This document shows positions 23,334-34,965 of a stretch of DNA of 64,000 nt, piece after piece. Location of the stretch: the NCBI GenBank assembly GCA_963580455.1, contig OY756971.1, forward strand, positions 14,717,001 through 14,781,000. The letters run 5' to 3'. The notes below the pieces were generated by a model. That model saw nothing but the letters and a program-made list of their open reading frames with translations, had not been told where the DNA came from and did not search any database. The position numbers were made by a program, and so were the translations under genes. The DNA comes from Euonymus europaeus. Taxonomy: Eukaryota; Streptophyta; Magnoliopsida; Celastrales; Celastraceae. Position 1 is the first letter of the stretch, and each line of letters starts with the position of its first letter.

Positions 23334-24036
23334 GGATGTCCATGGGTCAGAGGCGGAATGAGTTGACTTGGACTTCTTTTGAGCAGTTGTTCATGCAGAA
23401 GTTTGTACCGAGGCCTCTGCAGGCTGAGAAGGCCAAACCATTTCTGGATTTATTGCAGACATCAGAGATGACGGTGTCTCAATACACAAAGCAGTTTGAG
23501 GAGTTGTATCGGTTTGGGAGAGAGTTTGCTCCTACAGATGCAAAGAAGGCGGCAATGTACTGAGATGGGTTGCTACCCAGCCTTGGGGGATGGTGATGGC
23601 CACTAGGGTGGTATCGTACAAGGACACAGTTGAGATGGCATTGGACTTTGAGTTGAGTGAGCGGAATGAGGCTCAGAGGAAGCGTCCAGTGACTGAGGGT
23701 AGTAGTGGTGGTGGTGGTAGCCACAAGAAGCAGAAGACTGATTTTCGTCATCAGAAAGGGGACCGAGGCAAGGGTCCATGGCCTCCAGGGGGCAAGGTGA
23801 CGTGTTACAAGTGTGGGAAAGAAGGACATAAGAAGAATGAGTGCATATCTTCTGGATTTAGATGCTATGGTTGTGGCAAGTTGGGCCACAAGAAGAGTGA
23901 GTGTCCCCAGGGTAACCAGGGAGGACAGCATCAGCCTCAGATACCAGGGGTACCACCTCCAACTCTTCCTTCCACTGCCCCATCGGGAGGGAGAGGATGA
24001 GGTGGAGGCAGACAGACTCAGCAGCAGCAGTATGCA
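23334..24036 (+). pseudogene. gag: Element B gag, second half
   Basis: Continues the gag interrupted at 11212, starting MSMGQRRNELTWTSF. TGA near 23562 sits where Arg is expected (RYRDRLLPSL in the 55848-56796 copy), and a small deletion or shift near 23585 moves the frame to the ORF at 23590. Two CCHC knuckles, CYKCGKEGHKKNEC and CYGCGKLGHKKSEC, lie near 23809-23912. A TGA at 23998-24000 again stands at an expected CGA codon before the protease. The nucleocapsid would bind the element RNA. Confidence 0.87.
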
Positions 24037-27000
24037 GTGACGGATGGTCGTGTCTTTGCTGTGGGACATCAGGAGGCACAGGAGCATCCGAACTTCATTG
24101 GAGGTACATTTTTTATTTCGAATTGTTGGACAAGAGTCTCGTTTGATTCTGGAGCTACTTCATCATTTATTACTAGTTCGTTAGCAAACGCACTAGCGGT
24201 GGAGATTTCATCAATTAGGAGAATGTTTACGGTGTCCTCACCATTTGGACACTTTAGCATGCTAGAGGGGGTTGTGTTCAGATGTTAGTGTCGGTTTGGA
24301 GAAATATCTTTGCAAGCCGATTTGTATGTATTAGATTTCAAAGACTTCGATGTAATACTCGGGGTTGATTGGTTGACAAAGCACCAAGAGGTGCTTGACT
24401 TTTGGCAAAGGAGAATCACACTTAGAGTACCGAAGGGTGGAGTGATTCATTTACAAGGATCGAAGGGGATGCCATGCCCTTATTTCATTGATAACCCTTC
24501 GTATCAGGATTGTAGAGTAGCAAGTTTGGTGACTTCGGCTCCTAAGGGAGATGTGCCTACTATGGTTCGGGTAGTGGAAGAATTTATGGATGTATTTTCA
24601 AAAGAGTTGTCGGGATTACCTCCGAAGAGAGAGATTGACTTTGCTATCGAGTTGCATCCGAACGTCAAGCCGATTTCGATTCCGCCGTATCGGATGGCTC
24701 CAGCAGAGTTGAAGGAGTTGAGTTCTCAATTAGAGAAGTTGCTAGACTTAGGGTTTATTAGACCGAGTGTGTCCCCGTGGGGAGCACCGGTGTTGTTCGT
24801 CAAGAAGAAATGTCGAAGCTTGAGGATGTGTATTGATTATAGGCAGTTGAATAAGGTTACTGTGAGAAATAAGTATCCATTGCCTAAGATCAATGATTTT
24901 TTTGACCAATTGAGAGGTGCTAGGCATTTCTCTAAGATTGACATGAGGTCGGGTTATCATCAGTTGAGGATTAAGGATGAGGATATCCAGAAGACGGCGT
25001 TTAGAACTCGTTATGGGCATTATGAGTTCCTTATGATGCCATTTGGGTTAACAAATGCCCCAGCGATGTTCATGGACCTAATGTAAAGGGTTCTTAGACC
25101 ATTTTTGGATACGTTTGTGGTGGTGTTTATAGATGATATATTAATTTATTCTCCTACGGAGGAAGAGCATGAGGAACATTTGAGAGTGGTGTTACAGACG
25201 TTGAGGGAGAATCAACTGTACGCTAAATTGAGTAAGTGTGAATTTTGGGCCACGGAAGTGAAGTTCCTAGGCCATGTGATCACTCAAGAAGGCATAGCGG
25301 TTGACTACTCCAAGGTTGAGTCAGTTTTGAATTGGGAGAGACCGAAGAATGTGACTGAGATCCAGAGTTTCCCAGGATTGGCGGGTTACTACCGGAGATT
25401 TATTGAGGATTTTTCGAGAGTTGCTTTGCCGATGACGCAGCTTACAAAGAAGGGCACACCATTTGTGTGGACAGACGAGTGTGAGGCCGCATTTGAGGAG
25501 TTGAAGAAGAGGTTGACAACACCTCCAGTGTTAGTGGTTCTGGAAAGGAATGTAGGCTGCCAGGTGTATTGCGATGCTTCTGGAGTCGGTTTAGGTTGTG
25601 TGTTGATGCAACGGTGTCGAGTGATAGAGTATGGTTCAAGGTTGCTCAAGACACATGAGAGGAATTATCCGGTGCATGATTTAGAGTTAGCGGCCGTGGT
25701 GTTTGCACTTAAGCAATGGAGGTATTATCTTTACGGAGAGAGATTTGAAGTGTTTTCGGATCACAAGAGCCTCAAGTATCTATTCACCCAAAGAGAATTG
25801 AATTTGAGTCAAAGGAGGTGGATGGAATACTTGGATGACTTCGACTTTAATTTGCAATACCATCCCTGTAAAGCAAATGTAGTCGCGGATGCTTTGAGTA
25901 GGAAGAAGAAGATTGCTAGTCTATTCATGCATGAGTGGAGAATTTTGGAGACAATCAATGAGTTTGGATTAGAGTTGAAGAGTCAAGAGGAAATGATGTA
26001 TTTGTGTTCTATAACTTCGAGACCTAAGATGGTTCAGAAGGTTATAGATGCACAAAATGGAGATCATACCTTTAATGTGATCGATGAGAGTCTTGGATGG
26101 GTTCGACGGAATGATGGTGGAGTACGATATGTGGGAAGGTCAGTGGTTCCCGAAGATGATGAGTTGAGACAACAAATTCTGAAAGAGGCACACCATTCTT
26201 GGTTTTCCATGCATCCCGGGGGTACGAAGATGTACCGAGATTTGAAGCAGAGTTTCTGGTGGAGGGGCATGAAGGCCAATGTTGCTAGATTTGTGAGGAA
26301 GTGTCTTACTTGTCAGCAAGTGAAGGCAGAGCATTAGAGACCAGCTAGATTGTTGCAACCCTTACCGATAGCACAATGGAAGTGGGAGAGGATCACGATG
26401 GACTTTGTGACGGCGTTGCCAATGACTCAGAGACGGCACGACACGGTTTGGGTGATAGTGGACAGATTAACCAAGTCTGCACACTTCTTACCCATGAACA
26501 AGATGAATTCGTTGAGACCTTGAGTGTGATGTATGTCAAGGAGATTGTGAGCCTTCACGGAATTCCATTGTCTATTGTATCGGACCGAGACTCGCGGTTC
26601 ACAGGTAGATTCTGGAGTAGTTTATAGGAGGCATTGGGAACAAATTTGGATTTTTCTTCAGCTTATCATCCTCAGAGTGATGGGCAGAGTGAGAGAACTA
26701 TACAGATTTTGGAAGATATGCTACGGGCATGTGTAGTTGACTTTGGAGGAAGTTGGGATCGGTACTTACATTTGGTAGAGTTTGTGTATAAAAACTCTTT
26801 CCAGAGTAGTATCGGAATGGCACCTTACGAGGTGCTCTACGGGAGGCCTTGTAGGTCACCTTTGTGTTGGGCAGAGGTTGGTGAGAAAGTTGTTTCAGGA
26901 CCGGAGATGGTCAAAGTAGCACGAGAGAAAGTTGATGAGATCCAAAAGTGGTTGATCAACTCGCAGAGCCGACAGAAGTCTTATGCTGACCGAAGGAGGA

Positions 27001-27480
27001 GACCTTTGGAGTTCGATGTAGGCGATAAAGTTTTCTCGAAGGTTAGTCTGAGACGGGGAATTCAGAGGTATAGTAAGCATGGGAAGTTGGCACCGAGATT
27101 TGTGGGGCCATTTGAGATTCTTGAAGCGGTTGGACCGGTGGCGTACCGTTTGGCACTTCCACCGAAGCTTGAGAAGGTTCACAATGTATTGCATGTATCA
27201 ATGCTTCAGAAATATGAGCCGGATTCGTCGCATGTGATAGATTAGACTACGTTGGAGGTTGAGGAAGATGGGAGCTACACTCTACAACCGGTGAAGATTC
27301 TAGACCGACAGAACAAGGTCACGAGGTCGAGTGTCATTCCATTAGTAAAAGTGATGTGGCTGTATCACGGAGTTGAAGAAGCAACTTGGGAACTGGAATC
27401 CGGAATGAAATAGAAGTACCCTGAGTTGTTTGTTGATTTAGGTATGTGTGTAGTTAAATTTCGAGACGAAATTTCTTTGA
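24037..27480 (+). pseudogene. pol: Element B pol: PR, RT, RNase H, integrase, chromodomain, broken
   Basis: Protease active site FDSGATSSF is near 24151. RT has FVKK, the YRQLNKV region and the catalytic FIDD at 25126-25137. RNase H has [10 protein letters not shown] near 25568 and the SDHKSL motif near 25759. The integrase has the zinc region ending CLTCQQ near 26305 and the core with DRLTKSAHF (near 26460), SDRDSRF (near 26580) and the GQSERT Glu (near 26686). The C terminus from about 27246 (VKILDRQNKVTRSS, then PLVKVMW and EEATWELES) fits a chromodomain, which directs integration to heterochromatin in known chromoviruses. Stops at 24286, 25084, 26335, 26626, 27243 and 27412 break it; most are explained by one C-to-T change from the codon in the minus-strand relatives. 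Confidence 0.88.
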
Positions 27481-27491
27481 GGGGGGAAGGA

Positions 27492-29408
27492 TGTGAAACC
27501 CCGACCCAAAAATTTAAGTTTGAGTCAATTACGGATGATCCGTGAGATACAGAATCATGGAAAATAGTTTTGAACTAGGTTCGATAAATGAGCCATAACT
27601 TTTAGTATACATGTCCGTTTCGGTCCTATAATATATCGAATCGAAGCTTAGACTGAGACAGGGAATAAATTTGAGGAAAAACATAGTTTTTTGAATAGTA
27701 ATCCATCCGGACGGATAAATTAGCCGTTCAGACGGATATGCCTAGAGTGAGGGCACTGGGTTAGGGGAACAGTAATCCCGACGAATAAATTAGCCGTCCG
27801 GACGGATATGCCTAGAGTGAGGGTAGTGGGTTACGGGAATAGTAATCCATCCGGACAGCTATTACGAAATCTGATATTAAGCCCAGAATTTAGGCATTTC
27901 TGCATACCACATTCTCGGAGAGCCCGAATAGAGAGAGAAAAGAAGAGAGAGAATGAGCTTTTGGTTGGAGTTTGGCTTGGAGATTGTAAATTGGTGATCA
28001 TTGAAGCCAAACAAGGAAGATTAAAGGTTGATTTGGGTGATTTGGTAAGTTTTTCTTAGTTTTTGGAAATTCTAGGTTTTCCTAGATTTGCTAGATTCTT
28101 GTAGAGTTGAGTTCAATGCTTTAGATATGTTGTTTATAGGTTGATTTGGAACATATATGTAGGTTGATTTCGTGGTTGATATTGAGTTGAGCTAAGTTGA
28201 GTTTTTGGAGGATTTTAGAAGGAATTCTAGAGAGAGAAAGTAAGTTTCTCTTGATTGTTTATTTAATTCATTATTGATATGATATATTGAGATGTTTGGA
28301 TAATTAAATGAGTACAACATTGTGTAAATTGCTAGGTTTGGTGAAAAGGGGTTTAAAACCCTAATTGTGAGATTTTTGGTGAATTTCTCAACACGAGGTA
28401 GGGGATTTCCAACCATTCTTTCTATCGTTCGTTCTCAATATGAACTCTGGGCTCCTTAGGATTTTTGAAAGCTACTTGGAGGGATAACAAGGTGATGAGA
28501 GTTACCATCGAGTCATGTGATCTCCAAGTAGGATAACGCACTAGAGGTATGGTTAATGAGGGACCTTGCCTAGAATGGTACGGGCGTGATAGGTTCACGC
28601 AACCGAGTAATCCAAGAGCATTTGATGTTGGGGAGCTTTCTCCTATTCAATATTACATGGATAGCCACCATGATATTGATGAGTTGATGTTGTGAGTTTG
28701 CTCACGTTGGATATTACATAGTAGGAGCCATGGTATCGATGAGGTTTGCTCATTGAGGGGATTACTCGGATTGATGTTCTATGTGATTGTTGAGTATACG
28801 TGCATGTGGTAGATTTCATATTGTTGCATAACCTATTGTTTGGATTCGGCCTTTATACTCTTTATACTCTTAACACTACTGAGCTTATTGCTCACTCTCT
28901 ACTTTCTATTCCTTCCTACAGGAGATACTGGTGCAGGTATCGGTGGAGCGGATCAGTGAGGGCGGGATGTGACATGGATGGCCCTGGGTAGGATGTGGGT
29001 GTTAGAGATGTATACTAGCACGTATTTTGTTTACGATGTATTGATGTTATTCATGATATACTTATAACCATTTGGCACCAGAGAGTGTATGCACGAAGTA
29101 TGCTGAGTTTGATTTTATGGTTATACGATATTATGAATTTGTTGATGTGTTTATTACTATCAGTTTGTGCATACTGGTAGTGGATGGCCTGAGGCCCGTA
29201 GGATCAGGATTGCATGTATTTGAGGCCTGAGGCCTAGCTAGGTTGCTAGTGTGATGGATTGAATTTATGCTGCGTGTTTCTGATACAGGCGGAGACTCTC
29301 CGATATACGGGGAGATGCTGCCGGATTTCCGGTCTGCCGGATGATCGCACTAGTGGCCTAGGACGGTGCCGAAGGGCACCCGTGGTGTGCCCGGATCGGG
29401 GCGCCACA
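27492..29408 (+). repeat. 3' LTR of element B (about 1917 bp)
   Basis: Starts tgtgaaaccccgaccc right after a polypurine tract (gaggggggaagga, 27479-27491) and ends gggcgccaca. It carries 2.5 copies of a 73-bp tandem unit (27698, 27771, 27841) with TCCGGA palindromes in U3. The last 453 bases match 9958-10412. Related LTRs occur at 45678-48001, 48046-50218 and 50331-52515. Confidence 0.9.
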
Positions 29409-30435
29409 AAAGTACAAGACAAAGGTGGGAGACAAATACCACTATTCAAGTTCCCCTCCTTTTTTTTGTATTTTTATGTTCTAATGATTGTAAAGGTCTA
29501 CTCTCTATCTGTATAAGGAGAATACCTATGCCTTAGTTGTTTAAGTTTTTGTTTGGGAACTTCAAGTTTCCAAATTCTCTGTCCTTCTCCAAATTTTCTC
29601 TCTTATCTAAAATTGGGAACTTTGTTTCCGTCCTCTCAATGTAACCTTCCTTCTTCCCATTTAAGCTTCAATCCCCAATCAACAATCAAAAGTCCGTAAG
29701 TTTAACGTTTATGTTGTTTAACGCTTATAGTCTTTCAATAATATTATATATGGCTGGTTCTACCTCCTTTATTACTTAATTTATTCTTATTATATGGCTG
29801 ATTCTACCGCCTCTTTTATTGTTTCATTTGTCTAAGATTCAAGGCTCCACAAACGGTCGGCACTCCCGCTTGTGGTTATAAAGCCTAGAAGTTCTTTATT
29901 TGTTATTTTAAATGCTTGATATTGCAATTGCATTAACATTGTTAGATTTATTCTTGTTTCTTTATTTGCTTTATTTAATTTTATGTTTATAATAATTTCT
30001 TGACCCTATAATCAACACGACTTCAGGTATATTAGTCTGTGAGTCCATTTTATATATTGTTTATTGATCCTTTGTGAACATCACAAGCCTCAACCATCTA
30101 ACTTAATCTTATAGCTTAGTCTCTTCTCTGCATGCTTGATCTTTGTCGTTATGGTATCGGAGCCAGGGGTAAGTGGTTGTAAATTAGGGAACAAGTGGTT
30201 GAAAGCTTACTTTGTCAGTGCTTTGGTAGGTCTAAGGCCAGAAGGGGACCAGTAGGCGACGGACTACAATTGTAAGTGACAGACTATACCCTTAGTAATA
30301 AGCACTGTTTTGCAAGTGGTTTTCAAACAGGAGTTATCTTTTTAGAACAACCTCTACTTCTAGTTCAATATCTGACGATAGAATCGTCAATCAAGAATAA
30401 ATTAATCTTGAAGATCTAGCTAGAGATTTTGATGA
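29409..30435 (+). other. Intergenic and leader region of the pararetrovirus
   Basis: About 1 kb upstream of the movement-protein frame with no ORF of note. It has a TATA-like tgtataagg near 29510 and the tRNA-Met-type primer site at 30152. In caulimoviruses this region drives the pregenomic RNA, and here that role is inferred from position only. Remnants of an N-terminal coding part with stops can be read from about 30345 (acidic, SSSISDDR-like). Confidence 0.5.
30152..30164 (+). other. Primer-binding site of the pararetrovirus, tRNA-Met type
   Basis: tggtatcggagcc matches the caulimovirid minus-strand primer site for initiator tRNA-Met except for G at position 8. It marks the start of the viral genome map upstream of the coding region. 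Confidence 0.7.
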
Positions 30436-31068
30436 TTGAGATATTTCCTAATTGAAATAAACAAAATAGATAAAAAGAAATCCAGATTTAATATCTTAAG
30501 TCGTAATGATTATACAATTAAAACTGAACAAAGAGATATTAAACTGTTTAAGTCTTATGAAACAATTAAATTTCTAACTCAGAAATTGCTAGAAAAACAT
30601 AAGCAAAAATATAATTATTTTCATATTGGATTAGCTCAAATAGGAATTAAACCCTTAACTCGAGAAGGTTTAGATACTTCAGTTCTTTTATGTCTACGCG
30701 ACTGTAGAATGTTAGAGTTCAATAATTCACTCTTACGCACAGTTGAAACTAGCCTTTATAGTGGTCCAATCTACTTTGATTGTTATCCAAATTTTACAGT
30801 TTCATTAAGTGATCAAAATCTCTTAGATGCACTCACTTTAAATATAAAAACTCACAATTACAAAATGTCTTATGGATCTCTTGCAATCTCCTTCATCTAT
30901 AGAAATTCATTACAAAGTTATGTCCTGATTTTTGGTTCAAAAACTTTAAGAAAATCTCCAGAAGGAGAAACCTTATTGATTCAAACCGACTTTGCTTGGT
31001 CTAGTATAACCTTACCTAGAACCATTAAGTGGGATGAGATTACCTTACCTCAAACATGGGAGTTATAG
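30436..31068 (+). pseudogene. Pararetrovirus movement protein domain, copy 1
   Basis: The frame of about 210 codons belongs to the caulimovirid movement protein family, which modifies plasmodesmata so that virus can pass between cells. The conserved core includes YFHIGLAQIG, LLCLRDCR and SGPIYFDCYPNF. The upstream part has stops before 30436, so no native start is visible. The frame ends in TAG at 31066-31068, just before a cytosine homopolymer of about 15 bases. The second copy (32605-33022) ends in the same TAG. As a known member of a virus family it is described only, and it is inactive. Confidence 0.8.
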
Positions 31069-32604
31069 GGAGCTGTACCCCCCCCCCCCCCCCACCCCCT
31101 CCCCCCTAGAAAGTAGAAAATACAAACATAGAAAATGTTAGTCAATCCAGTGATGGAAAAGTAAAAATTACTTTTAGTTCTCGACGACACTGAATTGATT
31201 TAAAAAAAGTCAATCACAGTTCATCTACTTCATCTTTTAAATCGGAGATACGAATTCCTTCTAGAAATTCCTTCTCTACTCCAAGTACTTCTTATAAAAC
31301 AAAAAATCAATTTTCATCTAATCCAAGTACCTTTTATCATCCTGATTTATGTGGAGTCAATCATTCTAGTTCAATACCAAAACCATTTTACAATGTTCAA
31401 CAGCCAGATTCTCAAACCAGTTCCACACAGGAACTAAAAGATTCCCCACTAATGTCACCAACTTATTCTCAAATGGTAGATAATAATGACCCCAAGTTAA
31501 ATGTTTTAATTCATGACGGTTTTGTTATCCACAAAAAATCATTACAAAAATATTTTTATTCTCTTTACAATACTACCAAAAGAGACTCGTTTCTCAATCA
31601 TTACACAGGTGAAAAACGTTAGTCTATCCAAAAGGAATATTATGATTTTCTTAGTGGAATTCAAGAACAAGTATTATTTTTTGATTATTTGGAATTATCC
31701 TTAGATGACCCCCGTATTGACTGGGCTACTTATTCTTTTCTTTTAAAAAATACAACTACTAGGGTTCAGACATGGTATGATAATACACAAAAAATCATTA
31801 TTAAGTCTGAACATCCACCCTTAATCCAAACCGAGCTAATGAATAAAAATTCTATTAAACAAGATACAAACAAAAATGATTTCATTAATGAAATAGATAA
31901 ACGATTACAACAATTTCTGTTTGAAACTACCCAATTTTCTTCCATACAAAATCTCAGTACTTCAAAATCTCTATGTATCCCAACAATCCATAACCTAGAC
32001 AAAAGCAGTAATACATCATAAAATACTGAAGTCCAAACAAACGAAGATAAATCTCAAACCAAAGAAGTTGTTTGTTTTAGATGTAATACGCCACTACATA
32101 TTGCAAAATATTGTTGTGTTCACAAACATAAAAAAAATTAAAAATAGATCCAAATATTACAACAAAATTATAATCCATTCTAATTGACACTGATGATGAA
32201 TCCTCAAAGAATCCTGAGGATAACAGCCTCCATACATCTTCTAATATAAAACCTCAAAACAATAATCTTAAAACTCTTCAACAAGATGTTGCCAAGATTA
32301 AATCAAAAGTCAAAAATCTCAAAAAAGATAGCAACAAGGATGATCTACTCGAACAGATTCCACAAAAATTTGACCAACCTTTTCTTGGATTATTATCTCA
32401 AGTTATTAGCCTTAAATGGTTTATCAAAATTAAAATTATTTTCCAAAATTCATTTTCTTTTGATACAATTACTTTAGTTGATTCCGGTGCTCATTTCAAC
32501 TGTCTTCGTTCTGACTTATTCCCTAGTCGTTTTTGGGGAAAAACAACTGAAGACATAAAATCTGCAAATGCTGAACAACTTAAAATCATTTGCAAGTTAT
32601 TTAA
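31069..32604 (+). pseudogene. Pararetrovirus coat/zinc-knuckle and protease region, copy 1
   Basis: Degenerate coding sequence with stops in all frames. Ser/Thr-rich linker sequence near 31200-31450 is followed by coat-like sequence near 31500-32020. A CCHC knuckle (CFRC, H, C) lies at 32073-32114, and the protease start SFDTITLVDSGAHFNC at about 32457-32505, with DSG as the active site. The sequence is then cut at about 32604, where it jumps back to movement-protein sequence. Stops are found after RRH near 31190 and after NTS near 32020. Confidence 0.72.
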
Positions 32605-33022
32605 ACCCTTAACTCGAGAAGGTTTAGATACTTCAGTTCTTTTATGTCTAAGCGACTGTAGAATGTTAGAGTTCAATGATTCACTCTTAGGCACAGTTGG
32701 AACTAGCCTTTGTAGTGGTCCAATCTATTTTGATTGTTATCCAAATTTTACGGTTTCATTAAGTGATCAAAATCTCTTAGATGCACTCACTTTAAATATA
32801 AAAACTCACAATTACAAAATGTCTTCTAGATCTCTTGCAATCTACTTAATCTGTAGAAATTCATTACAAAGTTATGTCCTGATTTTTGGTTCAAAAGCTT
32901 TAAGAAAATCTCCAAAAGGAGACACCTTATTGATTCAAACCGACTTTGCTCAGTCTAGTATGACCTTACCTAGAACCATTAAATGGGATGAGATTACCTT
33001 ACCTCAAGCATGGGAGTTATAG
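32605..33022 (+). pseudogene. Pararetrovirus movement protein domain, copy 2, N-terminus missing
   Basis: Starts within the conserved core (KPLTREGLDTSVLLCL) because the duplication begins there, and ends in TAG at 33020-33022. It lacks the first third of the domain present in copy 1. The core is otherwise the same as in copy 1, with scattered substitutions. Confidence 0.8.
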
Positions 33023-34422
33023 GGAGCTGTACACACCCTCCACCCCCTCCCCCAAGAAAGTAGAAAATACAAACATAGAAAATGTTAGTCAATCTAGTGA
33101 TGGAAAAGTAAAAATTACTTTTAGTTCTCGACGACACTGAATTGATTTACAAAAAGTCAATCGCAGTTCATCTACTTCATCTACTTCATCTTTTAAATCA
33201 GAGATAGGAATTCCTTCTAGGAATTCCTTCTCTACTCCAAGTACTTCTTATAAAACTAAAAATCAATTTTCATCTAATCCAAGTACTTTTTATCATCCTG
33301 ATTTACGTGGAGTCAATCATTTTAATTCAATACCAAAACCATTTTGCAATGTTCAACAGCCAGACTCTCAAACCTGTTCCACACAGGAACTAAAAGATTC
33401 TCCACCAATGTCACCAACTTATTCTCAAATGGTAGATAATAATGACCCCAAGTTAAATGTTTTAATTCATGACGGTTTTGTTATCCACAAAAAATCATTA
33501 GAAAAAGATTTTTATTCTCTTTACAATACTACAAAAGAGACTGGTTTCTCAATCATTATACAAGTGAAAAACGTCAGTCTATCCAAAAAGAATATTATGA
33601 TTTTCTTAGTGGAATTCAAGAACAAGTATTATTTTTTTTTTATTTGGAATTATCCTTAGATGACCCCCGTATTGACTAGGCTACTTATCATTTTCCTTTA
33701 AAAAATAATACTACTAGTGTTCAGACATGGTATGATAATACACAAAAAAACCATTATTAAGTCTGAACATCCACCCTTAATCCAAACTGAGCTAATGAAT
33801 AAAAATTCTATTAAACAAGATACAAACAAAAATGTTTTCATTAATGAAATAGATAAACGATTACAACAACTTCTGTTTGAAACTATCCAATCTCCTTCCT
33901 TACAAAATCTCAATATTTCAAAATCTCTATGTATCCCAACAATCCATAACCTAGACAAAACCAGTAGTACATCATAAAATACTGAAGTCCAAACAAACGA
34001 AGATAAATCTCAAACCAAAGAAGTTTTTTTTAGATGTAATATGCCACGACATATTGCAAAATATTGTTGTGTTCACAAACATATGAAAAAATTAAAAATA
34101 GATCCAAATATTACAACAAAATTATAATACATTTTAATTGACACTGATGATGAATCCTCAAAGAATCCTAAGGATAACAGCCTCCATACATCTTCTAATA
34201 TAAAACCTCAAAACAATAATCTTAAAACTTTTCAACAAGATTTTGCCAAGATTAAATCAAAAATTCTCAAAAAAAGATAGCAAGAAGGACGATATACTCG
34301 AAAAGATTCCATAAAAATTTGACCAACCTTTTCTTGGATTATTATCTCAAGTTATTAGCCATAAATGGTTTATCAAAATTAAAATTATTTTCCCAAATTC
34401 ATTTTCTTTTGATACAATTACT
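33023..34422 (+). pseudogene. Pararetrovirus coat/zinc-knuckle region, copy 2
   Basis: Repeats the order of copy 1: linker, coat-like segment (33408-33977 in two frames) and CCHC remnant near 34030-34075, where the third codon of the pattern is altered and a small deletion has removed bases before it. The stop after RRH (near 33138) and the TAA near 33975 match stops in copy 1. Confidence 0.7.
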
Positions 34423-34965
34423 TTAGTTGATTCCGGTGCTCATTTCAACTGTCTTCGTTCTGACTTATTCCCTAATCGTTTTTGGGGAAAAACAACTGAA
34501 GGCATAAAATCTGCAAATGCTGAACAACTTAAAATCATTTACAAGTTATTTGATGTCATGATAAAAAATAAAGAAACTAATTTTCGAACTAGTTTTCTTG
34601 GCATCCAGAATATTACAACATATGTTATACTAGGAACCCCATTTCTAGAATTACTTAAACCATTTAAAATTAGTAAAAATGGAATTCACACTAAGATTTT
34701 AGGAAATAAGATAGTTTTTCCCTTTATACAGAAACCTGTTACAAAGAATATTAATTTATTAACCCAAAGTTCTCTTCAGGAATATTTAATTAATTGTCTT
34801 ATTGATAATAAAGAAAAACAAATCAAACATCTTTCTGAAGAGATAGATATTAATTGCATAAAACAACAATTAGCAACACAAGAATTGCAAGGTAATATAA
34901 TCTCTCTCCAAAACCTCTTTGAGAAAGATGTCTGTTCTGATCTCCCCACTGCTTTTCTAGAATAG
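34423..34965 (+). pseudogene. Pararetrovirus aspartic protease and linker to RT
   Basis: DSGAHFNC is again seen near 34430-34455. Unlike copy 1 the sequence goes on into the protease C-terminal part, with the frame 34558-34965 containing YVILGTPFLELL, a typical retropepsin ILG motif. TAG at 34963-34965 interrupts the way to RT. Confidence 0.75.

Larger units (their letters stand above)
9958..29408 (+). mobile_element. Element B: Tekay-like chromovirus (Ty3/gypsy), host of nested insertions
   Basis: The pieces, in order, are 5' LTR remnant (9958-10412), primer site, gag first half (10586-11212), gag second half and pol (23334-27440) and 3' LTR (27492-29408). The 12-kb copia element C interrupts gag. 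Element A interrupts the 5' LTR, whose start is outside the window. The pol order PR-RT-RH-INT-chromodomain and the two gag zinc knuckles indicate a chromovirus, and the overall similarity to Tekay/Del elements is my inference. In the stretch compared by eye, the 5' LTR remnant and the 3' LTR differ at about 3 percent of sites. The base after the 3' LTR (aaagt at 29409) would be the target duplication, but its partner is not visible. Confidence 0.85.
30648..34555 (+). repeat. Tandem duplication inside the pararetrovirus, two units of about 1.95 kb
   Basis: Unit 1 is about 30648-32604 and unit 2 about 32605-34555. The junction reads gcaagttatttaaaccctta: the left half matches the end of unit 2 (34540-34553) and the right half matches the start of unit 1 (30648). 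The two units differ at about 4 percent of bases in the first 185 bases by eye. They share stop codons and a following C-rich run, which is expanded in unit 1. Confidence 0.85.

Noticed and set aside
23479..24087. 202-codon minus-strand ORF opposite element B gag
   Set aside because: A shadow of the gag frame: it runs antisense to the zinc-knuckle region, and a similar antisense frame appears opposite the gag of element E.
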